Positions 1-6,518 of a stretch of DNA of 15,000 nucleotides are shown piece by piece (within the stretch, counting starts at the first letter, position 1; every line of letters starts with the position of its first letter). A program made the translations under genes and the position numbers. This DNA comes from RGIG3009 sp964490085 (GTDB lineage Bacteria; Bacillota; Clostridia; Oscillospirales; Acutalibacteraceae), in contig CAZBAO010000033.1 of the NCBI GenBank assembly GCA_964490085.1, positions 1 to 15,000 of the forward strand, written 5' to 3'. The notes under the pieces are model-generated. The model saw nothing but the letters and a program-made list of their open reading frames with translations, was not told the origin of the DNA and searched no databases.

Positions 1-591
1 GCCCAGCACCTCGAGCAGTACAAAGATCTGCATGTTGCGCGCACCGACCTGGATGAGATACACATCCTCAAACAACGGCAGATGATTGGCGTTCATGATC
101 TCGGTCACGATCGGCATGCCGGTTTCCTTTTTGGCTTCGCGGAGCAGTTCCAACCCGTCCGCCGCCAGACCTTGGAAATCGTACGGCGAGGTGCGCGGCT
201 TGAACGCGCCGCCGCGCAGCAGGGTGGCACCGGACGCCTTTACCCGCTTCGCGATCTCGATGATCTGATCGCGCGATTCCACCGAGCAAGGACCGGCGAT
301 GATCGCGAAATGACCGCCACCGACCTTAACGCCCGACACATCCACCACGGTATCCTCCGGATGGAATTTGCGGTTGGCACTTTTGAAGGGCTCGGAAATG
401 CGGGTGACATTCTCCACGATCTCCAGATTCTGCAACAGCTCAATATCCACGTGAGTGGTGTCCCCCACCAGACCGAGAATGGTGTTATACACACCCTCCG
501 ACCGGTGTACGCTGAGATTTTGGGTCTCCAACCAGTTGACGAGATTGTCGATCTGGGCTTTGGACACTCCTTGTTTGATGACGGCGATCAT
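1..591 (-). CDS. aroF: 3-deoxy-7-phosphoheptulonate (DAHP) synthase, 3' end cut by window edge
   Basis: DAHP synthase condenses phosphoenolpyruvate and erythrose 4-phosphate, the first step of the shikimate pathway, in the cytosol. The window holds the first 197 codons; the rest lies beyond position 1. Residues 1 to about 66 form a small ferredoxin/ACT-like N-terminal domain (begins MIAVIKQGVSKAQIDNLV), as in the Thermotoga-type I-beta enzymes, where it mediates Tyr/Phe feedback. The catalytic barrel follows with AGPCSVES (residues 99-106, metal-binding Cys102), RGGAFKPRTSPYDFQG (126-141) and QVGARNMQ (181-188). The ATG at 591 is set by AGGAGG at 599-604, seven bases upstream. The gene sits behind a leader-peptide attenuator and has its own promoter. 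Family assignment is secure; the feedback role of the N-terminal domain is inferred from family knowledge. Confidence 0.96.
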   Translation of the reverse strand, partial: MIAVIKQGVSKAQIDNLVNWLETQNLSVHRSEGVYNTILGLVGDTTHVDIELLQNLEIVENVTRISEPFKSANRKFHPEDTVVDVSGVKVGGGHFAIIAGPCSVESRDQIIEIAKRVKASGATLLRGGAFKPRTSPYDFQGLAADGLELLREAKKETGMPIVTEIMNANHLPLFEDVYLIQVGARNMQIFVLLEVLG

Positions 592-604
592 AGCAATTCC
601 TCCT

Positions 605-641
605 AAAAATATAAGGGCCCGCGTTTTTACTGCGGGCCCTT
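605..641 (-). terminator. Intrinsic terminator (attenuator) in the aroF leader
   Basis: On the minus strand a perfect 10-bp GC-rich stem (AAGGGCCCGC at 641-632, GCGGGCCCTT at 622-613) with loop AGTAAAAAC is followed by ATATTTTTA (612-604). It stands directly before the aroF ribosome site at 604-599 and after the leader-peptide ORF. A strong terminator upstream of the structural gene, not after it, marks transcription attenuation. The T-tract is broken by an A, so termination may be partial. Confidence 0.88.
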
Positions 642-695
642 GTTACGGGTTCGGTTAAAGGATGTTGACCTTTAATCAACGGCAGCAAAAAACGC
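621..695 (-). promoter_or_regulatory. Candidate antiterminator pairing of the aroF attenuator
   Basis: The end of the leader ORF (GCGTTTTTTGCTGC, 695-682) can pair with GCAGTAAAAACGC (633-621). The pairing is eight plus four base pairs around a small internal loop, and it uses the terminator loop and the inner stem bases. A ribosome stalled at codons 10-18 would leave 695-682 free, whereas one reaching the stop at 678-676 would cover it. Between them, TTAAAGG-TCAACAT-CCTTTAA (674-654) can form a further 7-bp hairpin. The terminator looks more stable than this pairing, so the call is tentative. Confidence 0.5.
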
Positions 696-765
696 TTCTA
701 CTTCTGTTCGTAAAGTAAAAGTAAAAGTAATAGGCGTATTCTGCTGCAAAAGTGATCTGTTTCAT
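676..765 (-). CDS. Tyr/Phe-rich leader peptide controlling aroF
   Basis: A 29-residue ORF starts with ATG at 765 and ends with TGA at 678-676. It begins MKQITFAAE, continues with YAYYFYFYF (residues 10-18) and ends NRSRSVFCCR. Ten of its 29 residues are Tyr or Phe, eight of them within nine codons. An AAGGTG ribosome site (778-773) lies seven bases upstream of the ATG, and a consensus promoter lies about 14 bases upstream of the ATG. The terminator begins 35 bases after the stop. This matches the logic of proteobacterial pheL-type leader peptides: scarcity of charged tRNA-Tyr or tRNA-Phe stalls the ribosome in the run, so that the terminator does not form. Peptide, promoter and terminator are read directly; the mechanism is inferred. 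Confidence 0.85.
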   Translation of the reverse strand: MKQITFAAEYAYYFYFYFTNRSRSVFCCR

Positions 766-785
766 AAAGCAACACCTTGCTCCAG

Positions 786-814
786 AGTATAGCACAACTC
801 CCGAACTTTGTCAA
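786..814 (-). promoter_or_regulatory. Sigma-A type promoter for the aroF leader
   Basis: Minus strand TTGACA (814-809), 17-base spacer, TATACT (791-786). Transcription would start near 779, giving only about 14 bases before the leader-peptide ATG at 765, with its AAGGTG ribosome site at the very 5' end. The -35 box lies eight bases beyond the stop codon of the upstream gene (824-822). Confidence 0.88.
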
Positions 815-821
815 CCGAAAT

Positions 822-3800
822 TTACCAAACCGGCATGACAATTTGATGAGTGCTCGTGTCGGTCACGGAATAATAGTGCCGCAGGATCTGTACATAGGTC
901 CAGCCCGCCTCATTCGCATAGCCGACCGCGCCCATCTGACTGAGCCCGACACCGTGTCCCCATCCTTGCGTCTTGATAGTCACCGTCTGCGTCGCTTCGT
1001 CGTAGGTCGTGCGGAACGCGTGCGATTTCAGTCCCAACGCATTCCGAATATTATATCCGGTCAACGGTTTTTGATTTCCGTTGTTGTCCACATAGTAGAA
1101 ATTCGTGTGGAATACATAGTTCCAGGCATCACCGGTGCCCGCACTGCCGTCACCATCATAGCTGAGCGCTCTGAGCGGAATCTGTCCGGACGCGGTGGTG
1201 AATTGCTCCTCCGGCATGGTATAGGTCGGGAAACGGCTTTGAACGTTGTTTTCAAACCATTTTTTCACCTTGGCGTACAGCTCGTCGCGGGTGATCGTAA
1301 CGGTTGAGCTGAAATACTTGCCACCGTATTTTGCACTGGTGGTGGCATCGTCGTACTCACTGACCACGCTTTTGGCATACGCGAGCGTACCCGACCACAC
1401 ACGGTTGCTGGAAGCACTGTAGCCGCCCGTGGAGGCGGAATACACCGTCTGCAGCAGCATGTTGCGATTGATGGTGGTCTGATCGGTATTGATTATCTTG
1501 ACACCTAATACATCCCCGACCGCGTCGTAGATCTTTTTGTCCCACTTGTTGGTCAAATCGATCTCCTTGGCGCTGACGGCATACGGCTTGCCGTAATACA
1601 CGTTGTACCAAAGCGTATAGCTATAGCTTGCCACCGCCTGCGCTTTTTGCGCCTCGGTGGAGTTGACCATGGTACCGGAGCCGCCCAGCTCACTTTTGAC
1701 GATCGCCGTCAGGATCAGCTGCAGCTGTTCCTTGGTTTTGGGACGCAGGACCCCGTCATCATCCGGCTCAACGCTTGAAAACGTACCGGAATTTTTCACG
1801 GCAAAGTACGCCATAAAGTCGTATTCCGAGATCGTCCCCTGTACCGTGCCGGTGCTGGGAGTGACCGGTGTGGCGGGGGTCGTATCGACGGATGGCTTTG
1901 TCACCGCCTGTGTTGTCGGAATAACGGTCGTGAGCTCGGTCGTGGTTTCTCCCACCAGCTCATCACCTTCGTCAACAGTCGTCGTGGTGGTCACCTTGGC
2001 GGTCGTTGTCGTCTTTTTGGTAGTGGTAGTGGTCGTGGTCGTGGTGACCTGTGTGGCGGTCGTGGTTTGCTCAGTGGTCGTGGCTTCGGTCGTGGTAGCT
2101 GTGGTTTCTACCGTTGTGGTTGTGGAAACGGCGGTTTCCTCCCCGTTCGCCTCGACCCAACCCTTCGGCATTTTCGCTGAGCGATTCACTCTTGCCTTGG
2201 AAAGATCGTTTTCCTCGTCTTCGCCGACCCGCACGCGCCGTGCGGCGACCACGATGCGCGCACCGTCGTATCCGTAATCGATCGGCGTAGTCAACAGCAA
2301 CAAGCTGTCGCCCTCGATAATATCGACCGGCGTATCAAACAAGGACCGCGCACGTAGCTGCGCTACATGGTACGAGAACTCCTCTTCGTCCTCAAACACG
2401 GTACGAGCATAATTAAACTCGTCTTTGTCGGTATCGTCCACCAGGATCACGGCAAAGATCTTATACTCACCCTCTTGATAGATGGTGTTCATCTCGATCG
2501 TGGAATGTTCCTTTAAAAAACTAAGCTCTGTATAATCGGCAAGCTGTGAAAACATCTGCCGATTGCCGGGATTGTTGCCGTAGATCGTCAGACTGCGCTT
2601 GATACTCGCCTGATCCACCTGTGTGCCGGTCTGCAAGTACGGCACGCCGTACGAGGAGACGTTTTGATAGAAATCGTGCTGCTTGTAATAGCCGAGCGAC
2701 GGCTCCACCACCACCGGATAGTTGACGCGCGTATCCGAAATACGCACCCAACCGCGCACGTCGTCGTTGTTGCGGTACAACGTCATGAACTGCGTTAAAA
2801 TACCGTTCGGATACCAGCCGTCGGTCTCCACTTCTGCCTGTTTGTACATCTCGTACAGCGCGTCGTAGCTTTTTTGGTTGCGGTACGGAATATATACGTA
2901 CATGTACGCCCAGAACACGACTGCCAACAACAGTACAGCGGCAGATGAGAGCCAACGCAGTAACAACGCGCGACGGCGGCGTTTTTTCGCCGTCGCGTTT
3001 TGCTCTTTGGTCATTGCCAGTACCTCTTGCTGCATCTGTTCAAGCGATTGACCGCCCGCCATCACACAGGGCAACGCCTCCAGATAGCGACGCGACATGT
3101 CCAACGCATACAGCGTTGCCATGTTGCGGATGTATTCCCGATCCTCGTCGCAGTGGCCGGCAAATACCTTCTTGACCCACACGCGCTTTTCGTCGGCCAG
3201 CGCCACGTACACCGTGCCGACCGCCTTACCCTCGCTGGAATCCGGCCCTGCCACACCGGTGATACCGATACCGATATCCGCACCGCCGACCCGACGCGCA
3301 CCGACCGCCATCGCACCCGCGGTTTCCGGAGAGACCGCACCGCATTCCTCTAAAATGGATTCGGGAACGCCGAGCATCTGACGCTTGATCTCCTTGGAAT
3401 ACGCGGCTATTCCGCATTCAAACACATTCGACACACCGGGAATCTCCGTAAGCCGTCCGGACAACAGACCGGCGGTACAGGATTCCGCGGTGGCGATCTT
3501 CATCTCTTTTTCAGTGAGCAACGTTACAACGCGTTTGGCAAGACCGCCTGCGTCTACACCGTATACGGCGTTGCCAAGCCGCTCCCGAATATCCGCAATG
3601 ACCGGATCGCACAGCGCATTCGCCTGCTCGACCGTGTCTGCCTTCGCGGTGATGCGCAGTACCACCTCGCCGTCCTTGGCGTACGGCGCTACCGTCGGGT
3701 TAGCGCCCTCCATCAGATCGTGTAACCGTTCATCCACCGCGGCTTCCGGAACGCCGAACACACCCATCGTGTGGGAGTGGATCGTGCCGCCGGAGCAACG

Positions 3801-4307
3801 CGCCAGATACGGCGCAACGTGCTCGAAAAACATCGGGATCATTTCCCGGGGGGGGCCGGGCAACAGAATCACACGGCGTTCATCCCGCTCGATCGCACAG
3901 CCGGGCGCCGTGCCGTGATCGTTCGGAAACACGGTACAGCTTTCCGGCAACATCGCCTGCTTTTGATTGTTATCGGTATACTCTTTACCCGTGCGCTCAA
4001 AATACGCGCGGATCCGCCGATCGCTTTCTTCGTCAAGCACAAGGGGAAGACCTAGCTGCTGTGCCACTGTCTCCCTCGTCAGGTCATCCTCCGTCGGGCC
4101 GAGCCCGCCGGTCAGGATCACCAAGTCACAGCGCGACAGCGCAAGCTTGATGGCTTCCTGTAACCGTTCACGGTTGTCACCGACGGTGGATTGATATAAG
4201 GTATCGACCCCGTAAGCCGCCAGCTCACGGGACAAAAACTGGCTGTTCGAATTGACGATGTCACCGAGCAGCAGTTCTGTTCCTACCGAAATAATTTCAG
4301 CCTTCAT
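822..4307 (-). CDS. cinA: CinA fused to a degenerate sortase B-like domain and a SpoIID domain
   Basis: One uninterrupted ORF of 1161 codons. Residues 1 to about 413 are CinA: the MoCF-like domain has GGLGPTEDD (67-75) and LPGPPREM (149-156), and the C-terminal NMN-deamidase (PncC) domain has AESCTAG (274-280, Ser276). After about 30 mostly polar, basic residues comes a membrane helix (about 447-475), then a class B sortase-like domain (about 505-692). Its IYGHN motif is IYGNN (Asn578) and LSTC is LTTP (Pro675), so it should be inactive. A Thr-rich linker (about 728-821) leads to a SpoIID peptidoglycan lytic transglycosylase domain with VKSELG (Glu873) and GWGHGVGLSQMGA. CinA would face the cytosol, the rest the outside. 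ATG 4307 is chosen because AAAGGTGG lies eight bases upstream; the in-frame GTG at 4319 falls inside that site. It follows thiI by 18 bases. CinA plus SpoIID is unusual, and a one-base error at the join is possible. Confidence 0.9.
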   Translation of the reverse strand: MKAEIISVGTELLLGDIVNSNSQFLSRELAAYGVDTLYQSTVGDNRERLQEAIKLALSRCDLVILTGGLGPTEDDLTRETVAQQLGLPLVLDEESDRRIRAYFERTGKEYTDNNQKQAMLPESCTVFPNDHGTAPGCAIERDERRVILLPGPPREMIPMFFEHVAPYLARCSGGTIHSHTMGVFGVPEAAVDERLHDLMEGANPTVAPYAKDGEVVLRITAKADTVEQANALCDPVIADIRERLGNAVYGVDAGGLAKRVVTLLTEKEMKIATAESCTAGLLSGRLTEIPGVSNVFECGIAAYSKEIKRQMLGVPESILEECGAVSPETAGAMAVGARRVGGADIGIGITGVAGPDSSEGKAVGTVYVALADEKRVWVKKVFAGHCDEDREYIRNMATLYALDMSRRYLEALPCVMAGGQSLEQMQQEVLAMTKEQNATAKKRRRRALLLRWLSSAAVLLLAVVFWAYMYVYIPYRNQKSYDALYEMYKQAEVETDGWYPNGILTQFMTLYRNNDDVRGWVRISDTRVNYPVVVEPSLGYYKQHDFYQNVSSYGVPYLQTGTQVDQASIKRSLTIYGNNPGNRQMFSQLADYTELSFLKEHSTIEMNTIYQEGEYKIFAVILVDDTDKDEFNYARTVFEDEEEFSYHVAQLRARSLFDTPVDIIEGDSLLLLTTPIDYGYDGARIVVAARRVRVGEDEENDLSKARVNRSAKMPKGWVEANGEETAVSTTTTVETTATTTEATTTEQTTTATQVTTTTTTTTTKKTTTTAKVTTTTTVDEGDELVGETTTELTTVIPTTQAVTKPSVDTTPATPVTPSTGTVQGTISEYDFMAYFAVKNSGTFSSVEPDDDGVLRPKTKEQLQLILTAIVKSELGGSGTMVNSTEAQKAQAVASYSYTLWYNVYYGKPYAVSAKEIDLTNKWDKKIYDAVGDVLGVKIINTDQTTINRNMLLQTVYSASTGGYSASSNRVWSGTLAYAKSVVSEYDDATTSAKYGGKYFSSTVTITRDELYAKVKKWFENNVQSRFPTYTMPEEQFTTASGQIPLRALSYDGDGSAGTGDAWNYVFHTNFYYVDNNGNQKPLTGYNIRNALGLKSHAFRTTYDEATQTVTIKTQGWGHGVGLSQMGAVGYANEAGWTYVQILRHYYSVTDTSTHQIVMPVW
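1845..2126 (-). repeat. Low-complexity Thr-rich linker coding region
   Basis: About 94 codons rich in Thr, with TTT and TTE runs including nine consecutive Thr, plus Val, Glu, Ala, Pro and Lys. It joins the sortase-like and SpoIID domains. The ACC/ACG/ACT/ACA codon mix makes it an imperfect repeat at the DNA level. Such linkers are typical of surface proteins and may be O-glycosylated; that is inference. The antisense Val-rich reading frame here is a shadow. Confidence 0.85.
3000..3075 (-). other. Junction between CinA and the sortase-like/SpoIID part, with internal start candidates
   Basis: CinA homology ends near residue 411, the usual full length. ATG at 3062 (residue 416) overlaps an out-of-frame TGA as TGATG, the classic coupled stop/start. 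Removing one base of the CCC run (minus strand 3071-3069) would end CinA at that TGA. A second in-frame ATG at 3014 (residue 432) has AAGAGG seven to nine bases upstream and precedes a Lys/Arg cluster and the membrane helix. A separate second protein could therefore start at 3062 or 3014, as an independent gene or by internal initiation. The sequence as given encodes a fusion. Confidence 0.5.
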
Positions 4308-4325
4308 CGGTTTCGCCACCTTTCA

Positions 4326-5492
4326 TCAGATGTGTAAAAGCCGCACTCCCGCTATCGCTTCTTCGATCAATTCTTCTACTGCGAGAGCCTGCTCCGCCGC
4401 TTCCACCTCTGCCAAACGGGGGCGGGTGCGGGGATGTCGCGGTGTAAACACGGTACAGCAATCCTCGTAGGGTTGGATGGACGTTTCGAACGTGTCGATA
4501 CGTCGGGCGATCGCGATGATCTCCTCCTTGTCCATACCGATCACCGGACGGAACACCGGCAGATCGGCTACCGCATCGGTAACGCTAAGCGCCGGAATGG
4601 TCTGGCTTGCAACTTGTCCCACGCTCTCACCGGTGATCAGCGCGCCGCACTCGGTATCCTTGGCAATACGCGCGGCTATACGCATCATAAATCGGCGCAT
4701 GATCAGCGTAAACAATTCCTCAGGACACACGCGTCCGATCTCCTCTTGAATATGCGTGAACGGTACGATGTGCAGCGCCATGCGTCCGGCATACACACCG
4801 ACCTTTTCCAAAAGCGAGACGACCTTCATTTCCGCCCGCTCACTGGTATAGGGGGGCGAAGCAAAGTGAATGCCGGTCAGCTGAATACCGCGTTTTGCCA
4901 TCATATACGCCGCCACCGGCGAATCAATTCCACCGGAGATCAGAATCCCCGCTTTCCCGCCGGTGCCGACCGGCATACCGCCGGCGCCCGGTAACTGCGG
5001 GCCGTGGACGTACGCCGCAAAATCGCGGATCTCAACCCACACCGTCATTTCGGGCTCGTGTACGTCTACCGTGAGATGCGGATATTGCTCCAACAAATGG
5101 GCACCGACGGCGGCGCAGATCTCCGGTGATGACAGCGAAAAACGCTTGTCCGCGCGTTTGGCCTCGACTTTGAAGGTGCGCGCCTTGGACAACGATTGCT
5201 GCAAATAGCTCGCCGCCGCTGCTTTGATCGCGTCCAGATCCTTTTCCACCACACACGCGCGGGAAAACGCGGAAATACCGAATACCGTTGCTACCCGCTC
5301 ACTGACCTCGTCCCAATCAACATCGTTGCCCTGCGGTTCGATGTATACGGTGGACTGGGCTTTGCGCAGCGTAAAGCTGCCGAGTGATTTCAACCGATAG
5401 CGCAGATTCTTCAGCAGTGCCTCCTCAAAGGTGCCGCGATTGAGACCTTTCAGCGCCAACTCGCCGTTTTTAATAAGAATAACTTCGTTCAT
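4326..5492 (-). CDS. thiI: tRNA 4-thiouridine synthase ThiI, form without rhodanese domain
   Basis: ThiI adenylates U8 of tRNA and transfers sulfur to make 4-thiouridine; in some bacteria it also serves thiazole synthesis. The 388 residues hold the N-terminal ferredoxin-like and THUMP domains (about 1-165) and the PP-loop ATP pyrophosphatase (SGGIDSP, 186-192; TGESVGQVASQT, 287-298). It ends without the C-terminal rhodanese domain of the E. coli enzyme, as in Bacillus. A conserved-looking EDCCTVF (343-349) and Cys282 are candidate sulfur-relay residues. ATG 5492 has AAAAGGA nine bases upstream. The gene lies 15 bases after the sortase gene and 18 bases before cinA, so co-transcription is very likely. 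The desulfurase two genes upstream is the probable sulfur donor. Confidence 0.96.
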   Translation of the reverse strand: MNEVILIKNGELALKGLNRGTFEEALLKNLRYRLKSLGSFTLRKAQSTVYIEPQGNDVDWDEVSERVATVFGISAFSRACVVEKDLDAIKAAAASYLQQSLSKARTFKVEAKRADKRFSLSSPEICAAVGAHLLEQYPHLTVDVHEPEMTVWVEIRDFAAYVHGPQLPGAGGMPVGTGGKAGILISGGIDSPVAAYMMAKRGIQLTGIHFASPPYTSERAEMKVVSLLEKVGVYAGRMALHIVPFTHIQEEIGRVCPEELFTLIMRRFMMRIAARIAKDTECGALITGESVGQVASQTIPALSVTDAVADLPVFRPVIGMDKEEIIAIARRIDTFETSIQPYEDCCTVFTPRHPRTRPRLAEVEAAEQALAVEELIEEAIAGVRLLHI

Positions 5493-5507
5493 GTTATCTG
5501 TTCCTTT

Positions 5508-6518
5508 TTATTGATAAGCCTCCGGTAATTCCTTCCCTTCGGCAATGTACCACATTTTCGGCATCAAAACGTCCTCGTTAAGAACTGTTTTGGAGGTGTC
5601 CACCATCGGATCCTCACCCTCGCGCAGCTTGCGCGCCACGATGACCGTGCGGCCGTCCTTGAGATGAGTTTCGCGTTTGTTGCTGCAGGTCGAGAGCGTC
5701 AATAGCTCGTCATCAACCGTGACATCCACATCCCCGAAATCATACAGAGAACGACGGCGCAGGTCGTCAATAAACTGCGTGAACTCCGCGTCGGTGAATT
5801 CCGTACGGATGTAATTAAACACCGTTTCCTCGTCCGCGTTCGCGTTGACGATCATTACGGCAAACACCTTATAGGTGTTTTGCTCATACAGGGTATCCAG
5901 CGTCAGCGTCGTCAGCTGACGCGCGCGATTCAGATTGCTCTTGGCGAGTAGGTTGAAACGGGAGAACATCAACCCGCTGTTCAAGTTGTGTCCGTATATG
6001 ATGAGGTTGCGATTCACGCCGCCCGCCGACAGATCGTTGCGATAATCAAAATACAGCGACCCCGCCTTGTCAACATCTCCTAAGAAATCGTGTGTGAGAT
6101 AATAGTCGTTATCCACCGTCTGCACGACCGGATTGTCGATCGCGCCGCCGAACAGATCCTCCTCGCCCTCTGTAGTAAAGGTCAGCCAGCCGCGGATATC
6201 CGAATTGCGACGGTATAAGGAACGAAATGCCTCGTTCATGCCCTCCGGATACACCGTTGTATCCTCTTCCGCTTCGTCGGAATCGACAGACGGCTCCTCC
6301 CGATACAGGTCACGCAGCGTTTTAATGACCGCCTGCGTATGAGTCGGCTGCAGTAGCAGATCATCAATCAAATACGCTGCTGAACCAATAAACACGAGCA
6401 ACGCCGCTAAAAGCGCGATCTTGCGGATCCACTCCCGTTTCGAGTCGCCGGCTATCGGAATCACCGCGCACAATGTACGCACGATCGCGCGGCCGATCCG
6501 TTTCATCGTATTTTTCAT
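5508..6518 (-). CDS. srtB: Class B sortase, apparently active
   Basis: A membrane-anchored transpeptidase of 336 residues that would cleave a sorting signal and attach surface or pilus-type proteins. A basic N-terminus (1-33) precedes one membrane helix (about 34-54); the rest is extracytoplasmic. Class B features are LYRRNSDIRGW (101-111), IYGHN (174-178, catalytic His177), LTLSTC (273-278, catalytic Cys278) and DGR (288-290, Arg290). After the core comes a tail REGEDPMVDTSK...LMPKMW that is also present in the degenerate sortase domain of the cinA fusion protein. Start ATG 6518 overlaps the stop of the desulfurase gene (TAATG), with AAAGGAG nine bases upstream, implying coupled translation. 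No LPxTG- or NPQTN-type substrate is seen in the window. Its place between desulfurase and thiI is odd. Confidence 0.93.
   Translation of the reverse strand: MKNTMKRIGRAIVRTLCAVIPIAGDSKREWIRKIALLAALLVFIGSAAYLIDDLLLQPTHTQAVIKTLRDLYREEPSVDSDEAEEDTTVYPEGMNEAFRSLYRRNSDIRGWLTFTTEGEEDLFGGAIDNPVVQTVDNDYYLTHDFLGDVDKAGSLYFDYRNDLSAGGVNRNLIIYGHNLNSGLMFSRFNLLAKSNLNRARQLTTLTLDTLYEQNTYKVFAVMIVNANADEETVFNYIRTEFTDAEFTQFIDDLRRRSLYDFGDVDVTVDDELLTLSTCSNKRETHLKDGRTVIVARKLREGEDPMVDTSKTVLNEDVLMPKMWYIAEGKELPEAYQ

Noticed and set aside
82..606. Plus-strand 174-codon ORF
   Set aside because: It is antisense to aroF, whose motifs (GPCSVES, GGAFKPRTSPYDF) are unambiguous, and has no ribosome site or family features.
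605..780. T-box riboswitch upstream of aroF
   Set aside because: The leader is only about 190 bases to the start codon and I find no T-box consensus (TGGNACCGCG-like) or specifier-loop layout; the leader peptide explains it better.
1975..2126. Tandem-looking GTGGTCGTGGTC stretch as a CRISPR or VNTR
   Set aside because: No spacers and no fixed unit; it is codon-level low complexity of the Thr linker within an open frame.
1657..2277. Plus-strand Val-rich 206-codon ORF
   Set aside because: Mirror image of the Thr-rich linker on the minus strand: ACN codons read as GTN-type codons in reverse.
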